Counted from the stretch's first letter, positions 35,611 to 47,400 are shown. The stretch: DNA of 64,000 nt from Diphasiastrum complanatum (GCA_029204225.1 CM055099.1:51785298-51849297); one strand, 5' to 3'. The notes: a model not told the origin generated them from the sequence alone. Made by a program: numbers and translations.

Positions 35611-35695
<85 letters not shown>
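35600..35695. repeat. Compound (CA)n(CT)n(CA)n microsatellite
   Basis: Short CA run, about 29 CT units, then about 13 CA units. Confidence 0.95.
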
Positions 35696-37199
35696 AAGCA
35701 CATCACTCTCAAATCATTCCACACCAAGAGCTCACTTTTCCATTTTTCCTCACCAAATGCCAAAGAGGACCTTTCCTATTTATAATAATTTCAAAGGTTT
35801 CCCCTTCAAATGCAAGCTTGTCAATTATCATGCCCTTCATGCCCATGTCCACTTATCCTTGAAGAGGTACTCAATCATTGAAGCATGAGGTGCTTTGAGG
35901 TGATAGTATGGTAAGGATTGGGAGTACTCCACTTTTGTTAAACCTTCAAGTGGTGGTAGTCTCAGACTCTTGGTGAAACCCTACCACGTTTAGGTAGTAT
36001 GTCTTTTGTAAGCCCATAGGCCCATTGTTTATGTTGTCGAGTTGGCTTGTTGGGATATACTTGCTTGGCCCACACTATTTATTGACTGCCCGACACTTGC
36101 TCATATTTTGTCATCCCACATTTTTCAATTTCTCGACCTTGCCCCACAATTTTTTCGGCCTATGTTTCGAGCTATTTTTTTTTTCTCTGTCGGTTCTTTT
36201 CGTGCATTGTCTTTTGCGAGTACTCATGATTTGGGGGTTTCTTTGGCAAACCGGTTTCTTGAAAACATTGTAGGTAACTTTCTATATTAGTCAAACATAG
36301 ATCAGTACATTGGAAAATTTGTGCGGCAGTGCCAGCTATTACAATTCGCTTTGCCGTAAAATATTTTATGGGCCATTTCTAAGGCCTCAAAATTTCTAGC
36401 CACATTTTGGATAGGCTGGGACCTCTATCTATGGCAATTTTTAGCCAATTATTATAACAAAGTATCTCTTGAATAATACTTTCCATTCGAATCCTCTAGC
36501 GTTTAATATTTTTTTGTCTCTCATTTGATGCTTTTTGTACTCTATAGTGCATTGCTTAGGCAATGGCTCAATATTACATGAACTTGTGGCCATGTGTCTA
36601 CTTCTACTATGTCGTCGGCGCTTTCTAGCCAAGGTCCTCTCTTTTTTCTCTTCTTCATATAGGTCGACAATTCTAAAACATGATGTGAAAAAAATTTCTC
36701 GCTGGAATGGTGTCAGCCTATGGACCTTTCCCATCCCTTGAGGTTTTTCACCTGTCACCTCTTCGACCTCCTCCTCATGTCACAATTGTGGAGCAGATGG
36801 ATGTAGTTGGTGCAAAATTTCAGTAACATAAAAGAGAGATTTATGTACTGACCATCCCTCTGACATGCTACCTTTAGGCCTTGCCTTTTGACGCACAAAA
36901 TCTTTTAAAATTTTCATGTACCTTTCCATAAAGAACATCCACCTAAAAAACCACAAATGGTTAAAAATAAGAGTTTTATTTAATGAGTTTAGATGTCAAA
37001 TGATTCAATTTACAATACACATGCAAAAAAAACTATGCACTTCTACCTAGTGTGCGTCCTCAGTACCTTAGAATCCTTAGGAATTTTAAGATACACCCAG
37101 TTCATGACCTCAAATTCTCATGGTGATGAACGACCATGGTTAGTGTAAAAACTGAGCTCTATCATGAGTGGTATTAATGTCTTCTTTGGACAATAGCAA
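35696..37199. other. No gene recognised
   Basis: Short chance frames only. The last few hundred bases may be decayed gypsy sequence downstream of the integrase remnant. Confidence 0.4.
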
Positions 37200-37935
37200 T
37201 ATTTCTTGCATATCTTGTAGGAAATTTACTACAGCTTGCACTTTGAGACGTTGAGTCTGACAGAAACTGGCGAACATGGCTAAAAGCCATACATCAGCAT
37301 GAAAGGACTAAATCCGGTATCCGGTGGCAGAATGCTTTGCACTGTTGTGTGCAAACTCAATCATTGGGAGATACTTTTTTCAATTAGATTTCGGTGAGAA
37401 ACATATGCTCTAAGCATCTCTTCCAACGTCTGGTTGATCTATATCATGTCTGCCCATAAGATTCTGGGTGATCTAAAAAATTAAGAATAAGAGTTATTTC
37501 AAGTTTATCAAAAGCTGACTGCGACTGCCAGAACTTGCTAGTGAATTTGGAGTCACGGTCACTAACAATATCATTCGGGAAGTCATACAATCTAAACAAC
37601 TTTTCAACAAAAAACTGGGCTAGTTCAGATGCCTTGACAGTTGATTTACTTGGTATAAATTGTGCCATCTTGGTTAGCTTGTCAACCACCACCCAAATGG
37701 CATTGTGACCATTCCCGATTTTAGGGAGTCCAGTCACAAAACCCATTGAATACTTTTCTATTTTTTGTTGGTAATCTACAAAAGATGTAAAAGACCCGCT
37801 ACTTTGAGTCTTTCTGTTTTATTTCATTGGCATTGTTCACAACCTTGAATATATCCCTCGACATGCCCTTTCATCTTTGGTCAGAAGAAGTTTTGCAACA
37901 ATGTCAAGTGTTCTCTGTATTCATGGGTGACCATC
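37200..37935 (-). pseudogene. Ty3/gypsy integrase remnant
   Basis: Read on the minus strand: a zinc-binding end (GYIQGCEQCQ) near 37840, then the core MGFVTGLPKIGNGHNAIWVV, VDKLTKMAQFIPSKST, and DFPNDIVSDRDSKFTSKFWQ, followed by a shifted INQTLEEMLRAYVSH, MIEFAHNSAKHSATGY and TGFSPFMLMYGF. These are the H2C2 finger end, the first two catalytic Asp regions and the post-core region of gypsy integrases. The H2C2 stretch is broken by stops and at least three frameshifts occur. RT and RNase H of this element are not seen nearby. Confidence 0.9.
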
Positions 37936-37975
37936 ACAAGGGTTTTCATTCTCTGAGACTCATGATGTAACCACT

Positions 37976-38310
37976 AGATTACATCTTAGAAGGAAGTTCT
38001 TTCCTCTTAGCATGTCTAATTCTACTGCCATCACTTCTCACATCAATAGCTTCAAATCTTTATTGGATCAGTTATCAACTGTAGAATGTGCTATTTAGGA
38101 TGATGATGTCCTTATGACCTTGCTTTCTTCTCTTCCAAAGTTGTATGAACACTTTGTGGTGACGATCTCCATGCAACCTGACCTCACTCTTCAAAAGGTG
38201 ATTGGTCACTTACTTCAAGAACAAATGCGAAGAAAGACCCATGGCATGTCCATCAAAGACAAATCGAAAGTCCTCCCTATTCAGCACACAAACATTTTCC
38301 TTATAAAAAA
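37976..38310 (+). pseudogene. Copia gag remnant, family D
   Basis: The frame reads LSMSNSTAITSHINSFKSLL, one TAG, then DDDVLMTLLSSLPKLYEHFV and LQKVIGHLLQEQMRRKTHGM. This is the middle of a UBN2-type copia gag. The last motif recurs at 59.95 kb (LLQEEMQRKTSSLSIKDKS), so the two belong to one family. The zinc knuckle and all of pol are missing after about 38310. Confidence 0.85.
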
Positions 38311-38509
38311 ACAGGCCATTCCTTATGGAATAATCTTCAAGTATCTTATCATTTCAGGATTGCTTCAGATCCTAGTTTCCCAAGGTCATCACTAGATCTA
38401 GAATTTCTTGTCTAGACATCTAGCCAAAAAACTCATCGGTTCAAAGAAACTCTATTAGGGAGGTAGGCCATCAGGTATTTTTTTAGGAAAAATATCGTTA
38501 TATTCTTGC

Positions 38510-38790
38510 CTAAGTTTGGTAAAATTTCCTACCTTTAGGTACATTAACACTTAAGGGATAATTTATAGACACATTTAAAGGCACATGCGATAAATCAATA
38601 TGTAGACATTGAACAACATGATCACTAGCATAAACTTCATCTTTAAAAAAGCAAAGATAAACTTTATTTTTAGAGTCTTTTAAATATTCAACAACTTCTA
38701 AAGCAGGTACAACAAGATTAAAAGACCTATTCACATTGCCCTTAACTTCAACATATGAGCCATTACATAAAAAGGTTATAATATGGGTTA
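38510..38790 (-). other. Unidentified open stretch of about 85 codons
   Basis: The minus-strand frame is open from near 38790 to the stop at 38510 and includes RSFNLVVPALEVVEYLKDSK and HIDLSHVPLNVSINYPLSVN. It reads like real protein rather than low complexity, but I cannot name a family. It may be part of a retroelement protease region or chance. Confidence 0.2.
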
Positions 38791-38798
38791 CGTAGGTG

Positions 38799-38870
38799 AT
38801 GAATCAAGCTATCTTGGTATCATAATGTCAAAATTGGATCTCACACTATTTTGCTTATAAAAAATTTTCA
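38799..38870 (+). mobile_element. Copia LTR end and variant primer binding site
   Basis: Similar to 12123-12196. TGGTATCATAATG at 38814-38826 resembles the variant primer binding site at 12441. Confidence 0.4.
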
Positions 38871-38985
38871 TACATATTTTTGCTTGTATGGACATCTTCA
38901 CCAAGGCCCTAGACAAAGGTTTGTTCAATAGGTAGAGGAATAGTCTGGGAGTTATAAAGCTACCACGCTTTGAGAGGGAGCTAAA
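38871..38985 (+). pseudogene. Copia RNase H C-terminal tail
   Basis: DIFTKALDKGLFNR, one stop, then NSLGVIKLPRFERELK is the very end of a copia polyprotein. It follows leader-like sequence within 60 bp, so nearly the whole coding region has been deleted. A purine-rich tract (GAGAGGGAGCTAAAGAGA) near 38971 is the polypurine tract. Confidence 0.75.
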
Positions 38986-39740
38986 GAGACAAATTGTTTC
39001 TGGCCACAAAGCTATGATAGCTTTAGAGCTCAAGGCAAAAGAAAAACAAGGGAGCTGCATGGTCGCGAACAGAAAATCTTCGAAGACCGAAGACACGAAG
39101 ACGATGATCAAACGTTCGTTGACTGAAGGTCACACGAACACGAAGATAAAAGGTTCGTGGATCCAAGGCGACCTAATGACAAAGCCAAATGCACAAGAAG
39201 ACACAAAGACCCAAGCGACGACGGATCTCCATGCGTGAAAGGATAGATGAGATCGCAGAAGTACCAAGAGGACGTCATCCTCCTCTCTACATACATGTAG
39301 ATCCTAATTATTAATTATGCAGTTGTAGTAGATTGGCAATATACCAATGTAAGTTGAGCACTGTGTAGCCAACAAGCTAAGGTTCAAGAAGTCCGCTAGT
39401 AAGCGCGACAAGTCTTGATTCGTGAAACACAGAGTTTCTTTCGCGTCGACGTTTATCTATTTATGTTCTTGTTTTTTATCATTCCGACCGGGCTTACCCA
39501 TTGGTGAGATCACACTCAAAGATCGGGTTAAGCAGTTTGGCACTTATCTTGACCCCAACACCATATTTTGTCCATCACAACAACACCGCTACGGGCAGCA
39601 ACCTTGTTGGTCACCACATGCTTGACTGTCATCTCAACTTGAGTCGACAAGATCTCCAAAATTTTCTTCTACTACCTTTTGTCCTATCCCATCTCGTTTA
39701 CAAAGAGCTTTGTCTAGCTCTTAACAAATTTAATAAAGTC
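38986..39740 (+). mobile_element. Probable 3' LTR of the deleted copia element
   Basis: It starts after the polypurine tract. It contains recurring GAACACGAAG and TTCG words, which also appear in the family B LTR on the other strand at about 44.63 kb. The right boundary is uncertain. Confidence 0.3.
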
Positions 39741-40200
39741 ACTACTGGTGGCTTACTCATCGATATCATCCTGCCAACTCCCTGCCCACCAATCCCAATC
39801 TGCGAACTTTGATGCCACCCGCCAGGCCCTGACTCTGCCACCCTTAACCAATTCACCACCTAAGACATCTCCTCTTCCACATGGCCACCCATCAACATCT
39901 TCATTATCTCCTCTCCACCACGTGACACTGTGGCCACAATGGCCACTATTTTCACTTCATTCTCCTTTCCTACCATCAACTTTCTCTCCAATTGATTCCC
40001 CCACTGACTCCTCCTCGGTCAACCCCTCCACGAGCCCTGCCTCAACCACCACCACTTTTCCCTTTACCACCCAATTACTTCATATGTTTTCTTTTACACT
40101 CTCTTGTGAAAATTTGCCTACTTGGCAAATCTAGCCATGTAGAATATTGTACATTTTGTCAATATTGTTTGTTAGTCACATGAATGGCCAAAGTGCCACT
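39741..40200. other. No gene recognised; Ser/Pro/Thr-rich open frames
   Basis: Plus-strand frames at 39748-40183 are Pro/Ser/Thr rich, reflecting CCA/CTC-rich sequence. They carry no domain. Confidence 0.35.
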
Positions 40201-40796
40201 TGTAAATCCACACCTAAAGTAGGTTACGACGAGTCAAGAGGAGTGGTTGTGTCCATTTGGTAGTGATTCCCACTTTGTAGGAACTAGACCATGATTTATG
40301 ATGAGATTTGTACCTACCATGCATCTACCAAGCATGACTCTTGGATCTAGGCTAGGGTTTTCACATTAGGGCAAGAAATTTGAGTCTACTTCCTTATTAC
40401 ATGCTGGATTTTCACCTAACTTTGAAAAGAAAGTGTCTTTTACTATGTATTCTCATTCTCCATAGTGAGGAGATAGAAACGTTTTGGAGCCTTAAGGAGA
40501 AACTCAAGTTCTCTATCATTGTATGGTGATTGCTTTTGATTCCAATGAAACCCAGCTTTGGCACACTCTAAACATTGTATGCAGGCTGTACTACAGCCTC
40601 ATTTTCACACGTGTGAAGTCGGATTAGTCTTATTGATCAATGCTTTGATTGTCTCTACTTGTTTTCTATCAAGCTGCTAAACTAGATCTTGTTTTTTCTG
40701 ATGACTAGTATCTGATAGATTGTTTAACAAGCACATAATCAACCTTGTGGATCATTCAAAGATCCATTTATGGTCCTTAGTACTGTACTTTTCACA
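40201..40796 (+). mobile_element. Copia family C 5' LTR (left boundary uncertain)
   Basis: Ends directly at the primer binding site and contains TTCACACGTGTGAA at 40604-40617, the palindrome also seen in the LTR at 12.4 kb. Confidence 0.4.
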
Positions 40797-40808
40797 TGGT
40801 ATTAGAGC
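40797..40808 (+). promoter_or_regulatory. Primer binding site, one mismatch
   Basis: TGGTATTAGAGC differs from the tRNA-iMet complement at one base. It lies about 720 bp before the gag start. Confidence 0.75.
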
Positions 40809-41182
40809 AAGTACAAGGCTATTGATCAGTGTTTGAAACTAATCTAGTTTTAGCAGGTTTTGGTGCAAAAAGCTAGTATTGGAAGGAAGCTGGTATCCAG
40901 GTTTTGGTGAGGGGATTTGATCCCAAACTTTTTCAAGATCAAAATCCGTATTGTTCACACGTGTGGGCATCTTTGAACCAGCATTTAAAATCCCATATTC
41001 ATTGGATCACTGTGATTTCTTCTGGTGTCAGTTTGATGTAATTTTTGGTGCAAATCCTAGAATAAGCTACCAAGATCACTTGCCATTAATTAGTTTTGAA
41101 TTTGTTTCATGAAAACTGATTAATCTAGGCTGATTTCAGACCTTATTAAAGTGGAAACCAGGTCTATAAAGTACATCAAAGT

Positions 41183-41293
<111 letters not shown>

Positions 41294-41515
41294 TTTTTGT
41301 CCAAAAATAGCCAAGATTGGCAAGATTTGCTTGAGAGTAGTTTTCACTTCATCTTATCTTCATTCCAGCTTTGTGAGGGAGTGATAGAACTGTGATTACA
41401 AGTCCATTTGTTGGATTAGAAGTCAGCATTTGAGTGAAACACTGCAAGTTAGGAACCTTTGTGAGTTTCAAGTTCAACCAAATCTATATCTTGTGTGCAG
41501 AATCTTACTAGTAAG

Positions 41516-42535
41516 ATGGGATCTGCTGGAGCATACCTTCTAGAAGCTAGTGAGAGGTTAAATTCTACCAATTATGCTATTTGGAAAGTGAGGATGGAGT
41601 CACTCATGGTGCTCCAGGATCTCTATGAGTTTCTGATTGATGATGAAGATGAACCTCTAGGTGCACAGAAGTTAGCTAAATACAAAAGAAGATCTAGGCT
41701 TGCACTTCACTGTGTGAAGATCAATGTAAGCAATGATTTATTGAGAGAAGTATAAGCTTGTACTAGTGCTAAAGACGCTTGGGAATCTCTAAGATCAATC
41801 TATGAGTCTAATAACACTTCAAGGGTTCTCATGCTTAGGAATAGGATTCTGCAAAACATGAAGAGAAGTGATGAGAGTGCACATGTTTATGTGCTAAGAA
41901 TCAAGTCTCTCAATAGGGAGTTAGCTTCCATTGGAGAGAAGATTCAAGATAGCGAGCTTGTTTAGATTATCCTCAATGGTCTAGGGAGTGAATGTATAGC
42001 CAAAGACTTTAAGCAAGGTAGATTGTTTAAGCTTGATGCTAACGTTGCAGTGGAAAGTGTTAACTTGGCAAAGGTGGAGTTATCAAAGGTGGATCTGTGG
42101 CACAAAAGGTTGGGCCACCCCAACTTCAAAGCCATGGAATCTATGGTTGCAAAGGAGCTTGCAGTTGGACTCCCCAAGCATTTGTCAAAGTGTGGGAAGA
42201 GATGTGAAGCATGCAGCCTCTCAAAGACTCACAAACTACCCTTCTCAAGATCTACATCAAGATCAAGCTCTCCTCTTGAACTCATTCATTCAGATGTTCA
42301 TAGCTTTTCACATGAGTCTAATGGTGGTGCCAAGTATTATGTAATCTTCATTGATGACTATTCTAGATATTGTTGGATGTACCTCTTGTCTAGCAAATCT
42401 ATGGTGTTTGATTCTTTTGTAAAGTTCAAGACTTTGGTAGAAAATCAACTTAGTACCAAGATTAAGGTATTAAGGAGTAATAGTGGAGGTGAATATATCT
42501 CCAATAAGTTGATTGCTTTTGTAGTTCTAATGGCA
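41516..42535 (+). pseudogene. Copia family C gag fused in frame to integrase
   Basis: The frame opens MGSAGAYLLEASERLNSTNY (gag start), runs through TAA 41753 and TAG 41963, and passes without a shift from gag (SIGEKIQDSELV) into GRLFKLDANV and LWHKRLGHPNFKAMESMVAK (the gag-pre-integrase module). Integrase follows: CEACSLSKTHKLPFSRSTSR, IHSDVHSF (first Asp), VIFIDDYSRYCWMYL (second Asp), VLRSNSGGEY (Glu; the usual Asp-Asn is Ser-Asn-Ser). The gag zinc knuckle and protease are deleted in a multiple of three. It ends at TAA 42536. Confidence 0.92.
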
Positions 42536-43484
42536 TAAAGAGGGAATTGTCATGTCCATACACCCCTCAACAAAATGGAGTGAGTGAGAGAAGAAATAGA
42601 TCTCTTTGTGAGTGTGCTAAGGCCTTAAGGCTAGATGCTTCTCTATCCAAACCATTTTGGGGTGAAGCAATAACTTGTGCTAATTATTTGTGCAATAGAT
42701 TGCCAAACCAAGACATTGGAGGAATCACACCATTTGAAGCTCTATTTGGAGAGAAGCCCAATCTCAAGGATCTCAAAGCGTTTGGATCCACTTGCTATGT
42801 ACACCAATCCTTGGATAAGAGAAGGAAGGATGATGCAACATCCATCAAAGGCATCTTTGCATGATATGGTGAGAATAGCAAAGGTTATAGAGTCTTCAAT
42901 CCCATCACTAGCAAAGTGATAGTGAATAGGGATGTTATTTTTTATGAAGGACGTGCTTGTGATTTGGATGATAATGCTACTAATCATCTTGATGCCAAGG
43001 ATCATGCTAGGATGGAGGAGGAGCTTCCAAGTGAAGAAGAACTTGAAGATCCACCTCAAGATGCAAGGACTCCAAGAACTCCAAGAAGATCTACAAGGGC
43101 AAGGTCTGAGCCATTGAGGCTCGCCTATGATGGTCAAGGTGATCAAAGGGAAGGCTCATCATCTTTCACATCCTACACCTTTCTTAATTCAATGTTAGAT
43201 GAGCCAACATGCTATGAAGATGCTTGTAAGTCTAAAAGTTGGATGGATGCTATGCAAGTAGAGTATGATGCTCTTATTGAGAATCATACTTGGGATCTTG
43301 TGGATCTTCCTCAAGGGAAGAAACCTCTTGATTGCAAGTGGGTATTTAGATTGAAGTATAATAAAGATGGATCAATAAGCAAGCATAAAGCTAGGCTTGT
43401 AGCCAAAGGTTTTTTACAAACCAAAGGCATTGATTATAATGAGACTTTTGCTCCTGAGGCTAAGCTTGTTACTATCAAGCAAGA
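42536..43484 (+). pseudogene. Copia family C integrase C-terminal part and RT start
   Basis: A shift at about 42536 leads to YTPQQNGVSERRNRSLCECA, FWGEAITCANYLCNRLPNQD, a TGA at 42862, VNRDVIFYEG, an acidic/Arg-rich linker (RRSTRARSEPLRLAYDGQ) and the RT start MQVEYDALIENHTWDLVDLP, DCKWVFRLKYNKDGSISKHK, FLQTKGIDYNETFAPEAKL. It breaks at about 43484, inside RT before YVDD, where minus-strand family B sequence begins. Confidence 0.92.
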
Positions 43485-43873
43485 GTTCACCTTTTCAGAC
43501 ACTCTCTCTTGAAACGTTGCAATCTTTGTGTTTGTTCAGTCCCATTACGTTTCTTTGTTTTGTGAATAATGGTTTGTCGAGCGGCTTTGTGAGCAAATTT
43601 GCAACCATGTTTTCGGATTTTATGTATTGGATTTGCAGCTCTCCTTTTGAGATTAGGTCTCGAATGTGATGGTACTTCAAAGGTATGTGTTTTTGTCTTT
43701 GAATGAAAAACTAGATCCTGGGATAGATATGTGGCACTCTGAGAATCCATCATCATGTGCATGATTCTCTTTGTTGTATGCCAGTTGCCTCCAACATCAT
43801 TTGTAACCATACTGCCTTGTTTGCCATCTTCGAAGTTGTGACATATTCAGCTTTGCATGAGGATTGTGTCATG
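43485..43873 (-). pseudogene. Copia family B RNase H tail (third copy) and first bases of its LTR
   Basis: On the minus strand: SSCKAEYVTTSKMANKAVWL, then shifted DSQSATYLSQDLVFHSKTKT, and KYHHIRDLISKGELQIQYIK followed by NLLTKPLDKPLF. About 20 bp of LTR remain (minus strand TGTCTGAAAAGGTGAACTC), matching the start of the LTR at 44668 (TGTCAAAAATGGTGAACTC). The RNase H is cut upstream at 43873 by the LTR of the next copy. Confidence 0.85.
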
Positions 43874-44668
43874 GAAGCGGAAAAAAACACTGTTCACTGT
43901 CAAGAAAGCAAACATGTTTCTTTTTTGTTTTCGTCTTCGTATTCGCAAACAATTTTGTGTCTTCAAATTTTCTTTTGCGCGGAAGCTTCACAGAATCCTA
44001 GAAACATGACTGCACATCACAAAATACATTTTATTCTAGCAATTAAGACACACAGCACAAGACAAGGAGATGCATGAAAATGGAGCGACTATATTATCAA
44101 TTTGATTTTAAAGCGAGATGGTCAGTGTCTTGCTCGTTGGTGGAATGACACTTTGCTCTTTCGTTGTGTTCTGCTCGTTGGCAGACTTTCATGCACAAAT
44201 TTATTGTTTCTGGTAATTTTCTTTTTTGCTCTACTCGCTACGTCTCTCTCTCTCTGTCTCATACAGTACTCTATCTATTCATATATCTTTTTAATCCAGA
44301 GAGGATAGTTTATACCTCCCACAGTGTGGAATTTATAAGATGGCTAAACGCAGAAATCACAAGACTAGTTAACGCTAATAAACTAATTAGTTAGTCTCCA
44401 TCGTTGCCTCTCATTTCACCTGGGCATGAAGTCTACGACTCCAAGCCCGTTGAGCTGCCAGCGCGAAAGGTTCTCCTTTTGTTTGTTTCGTAACTTTTCG
44501 TTTTGCGTCCCTTTGCGGTTTGTGGTCATGGAGGTATGCTTACGATTCGCAAATGATTCACGAATCATTTGTGCTTTGAGTCAAGGGACATTGACTTTCA
44601 CAAATTGTTCTCTTTGACCTTCGCTTCGTGTTCGTGTTGCGGCAAAGGAGTTCACCATTTTTGACAAT
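43874..44668 (-). mobile_element. Copia family B 3' LTR, about 795 bp
   Basis: On the minus strand it begins TGTCAAAAATGG immediately after a polypurine tract (CAAGAGGGAT) and ends CGCTTCCA, giving the usual TG...CA. It directly follows the RNase H of the 44.7-47.9 kb element. A degenerate relative lies at 50.76-51.32 kb. Confidence 0.75.
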
Positions 44669-46151
44669 CCCTCTTGAACCTTGTAGCTTTGTACGTTCAA
44701 TCCAATTGCCTTTCTTTGCTTGGCAACGAGTGGCTTGTCGAGCGATTTCGTGAACAGATCTGCAATCAGGTTTTTTGATTTTATATATTGGACCTAGAGC
44801 TCTCCTTTCGAGATCAAATCTCAAATGTAATGGTACTTCAGAGGTATGTGTTTTTTCTTTGAACGGAAGATAGGATCCTGGGACAGATAGATGGCACTCT
44901 GAGAGTCCATTATCATCGTGCTTGGCCCTTGCCTCTAGCATCATCTGCAGCCACACTACCTCATTCGCCACCTTTGAAGCTGCGATGTATTCAGCTTCGC
45001 AAGAGGATTTAGCCACCAAGATTTTTTTTTTGCATATCCAGCTGATTGAAGCTCCGCACGCTAAGGTACATCCTCCAGTAATGGACTTGTTGTCATCTTT
45101 GTAGCTCGCCTAGTTTGCATCACTATAGTGGTGTAGTTCGAATACTTTTTCTTTGTTTTCAGCTTTGTAGATTAATCCAATATTTTGGGTACCTTTTAGA
45201 TACTATAGGATTTGTTTGGCCATTTGCCAATGTATTATGCCAGGATTTGAAGAGAATTGGCTCAATGCGTAAACAAAGAAAGCCAGATCAGGTCTGGTAC
45301 AAATTGTCAGGTACATCAGACTACAGATTAAGTTTTGATAGGGTATACCTGCCATCTTCTGTTCTTCCTCTTCCATTTTTGGGCAATCCTGCTTCGTGAG
45401 CTTGGCTCTAGCTATCATTGGTGTAGCCTTCTCTTTGTAGTCCATCATGTGTGGTAACTGCTTTAGCACTTTTCTGGAATATTCTGACTGACTCAAGTGC
45501 ATTTTGTCCTTTGTTCGATCTCTTCTGATCTCCAGCCCGAGGCATTTTGTTGCTTCTCCAAAATCTGTGATTTCGTAGCTTTCAAAAATCTGACTCTTCG
45601 TGTCTTTTATCAACATCAAGTAATTTCCTATCATTAGTGAATCATTTACGAAAATGATCAGTATCACAAAATATTTTCCTATTTTTTTAATGTAGACATT
45701 GCAGTCTGGTTGAGTAGGATTGAAGTCTAAAAACTTCAGAAGACCATCGAGCTTCTTGTACCAAGATTGTGATGCCTGTTTTAATCCATAGATGCATCTC
45801 TGCAACTGACTATTGTCGATTGTCGGGGTCTTCAAAACCTTCAGGCTACTTCATGAAGATTTCCTCCTCTAAATCTTCATGGAGAAAGGTTGTTTTCACG
45901 TCAATCTAGTGAATTTCCAGATTGTGCTGTGTGGCGTATGCAAGGAGTAGCCTTATGCTTGTCATCTTGACCATGGGCGAATATGTGTTAAAATAATCAA
46001 CATCATATCTCTGCATGTAGCCCTTCACGACAGCCTCGCTTTGTAGCGGCCAATGGTGCCATCTGATTTCATCTTTTTCTTGTATATCCACTTGCAGTCG
46101 ACTATTTTTCTGTTTTTTGGCAGTGGCTCTAATGTCCATGCCTCGTTTCAC
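44669..46151 (-). pseudogene. Copia family B RT and RNase H, with altered RT catalytic site
   Basis: RT: YDVDYFNTYSPMVKMTSIRL, LQRCIYGLKQASQSWYKKLD, LIIFVNDSLMIGN, SYEITDFGEATKCLGLEIRR, then LTICTRPDLAFFVYALSQFS and, shifted, RNase H with ITGGCTLACG, MVAKSSCEAEYIAASKVANE (Glu), and a KTHTSEVPLHLR end. The catalytic F-V-D-D box is FVND here, so the RT could not be active. At least two frameshifts split the RT and two split RNase H. Confidence 0.92.
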
Positions 46152-46590
46152 CTCATCGACTCAATCTCCTCTGACATTGTCTGCTTCCAGAATTCTCCTT
46201 CTGGACTCTGGATAGCTTCTTGGTATGTTGCTGGCTCTTTAGTGAAGCTGCAGTACTCAAACTGCATGTCTTCGCTCCATTGAAGATTGTCAAAGTACCG
46301 GTCTGGAGGTCTTCTTTGTCTTGTTGACCTTCTAGGCTCGTTTCGTCGCTGCTCGAACGTTTCTTCATGGGGTTGATCCTCAGCCTCCTGCTGCTCTGGA
46401 GTCTGGTAGTCTGCATTTTGATTTGATGTCTGTCCTCGATCTCCCTCTTGAATAGGCAACAGTGTGAAGATCTCATGGCCTCTTTCGTCTTTTAGTCCAG
46501 GGAATGTGGACTCATCGAACTTCACATCTTTGCTCAAAATAACCTTCTTCGTGGTTGGATCGTAGAGCCTGTGCACTTCTGTTTTGTTCA
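46152..46590 (-). pseudogene. Copia family B linker between integrase and RT
   Basis: The frame from 46603 reads DPTTKKVILSKDVKFDESTF, then a Gln/Glu/Arg-rich linker (RRSTRQRRPPDRYFDNLQWS) and EFWKQTMSEEIESMR, which leads into the RT. It is open throughout. Confidence 0.8.
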
Positions 46591-47400
46591 AGTAGCTGAC
46601 CATGATTGTTTGTTCTGATTTGTCACCGAGCTTGCTTCTTTTTCTTTTGAAATGTGCTTATATGCTGCACATCCAAACACACGTACGTATGACAGATCAG
46701 GCTTTCTACCTGTCCACATTTTGTACGACGTTTTGCTTTCCGGCGCTTTCATTGTTGATATGTTCTGCAGGTGTACAGCTGCAACTATTGCCTCAGTCCA
46801 AAATTGACTGGGCAACTGAGCTTGTGCCATCATGTATCTGGCTCCTGCGACTAGCATTCTGTTTCTTCTTTCTGCTACACCATTGTATTCTGGTGTGTAT
46901 GCAGGAGTGAACTGGTGTTCTATCCCCTGTTCTTCGCAAAATTTTGAGAATTCTTTGCTTTTGTATTCACCTCTGTTGTTAGATCCGAGGATCTGTATCT
47001 TTTTTGAGGTGTGTCGCTCTGCAAATGCCACGAACTTCTTGAAGGAATCAATCGGATTTCTTCTTTAAGTAGTAGATCGTGGTCATCCGGCTGTAATCAT
47101 CTATGAACGTCAAAAAGTATCTCAAACTTGAGAGCGAATCCATCTTCATCGGTCCACAGACATCAGAGTGGATGAGCTCAAGAACTTCCTTGGCTCTTCT
47201 TCCCTCATGCATGAATGGATTTCGATGTTGCTTGCCTTTTTGATAGGCTTTGCAGAACTCAGTTTTGGGCTTTGAAATCTTGAGACCCGTGACAATATCT
47301 TTTCTACTCATGTCATACAAGCTCCACATGTTCAGATGATACAATCTCTTATGCCAGAGCTGATCTTCATTTTCTGAAGCATTTGACTATCTTGGCCTGG
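46591..47400 (-). pseudogene. Copia family B gag-pre-integrase and integrase
   Basis: From high to low coordinates: WHKRLYHLNMWSLYDMSRKD, a shortened finger with KISKPKTEFCKAYQKGKQHR, IHSDVCGPMKMDSL (first Asp), LTFIDDYSRMTTIYYLKKKS (second Asp), and after a frameshift at about 47040, ILGSNNRGEYKSKEFSKFCE (Glu), YTPEYNGVAERRNRMLV, FWTEAIVAAVHLQN and YVRVFGCAAYKHI. All three catalytic acidic residues are present. The Cys pair of the finger is reduced. Confidence 0.92.
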
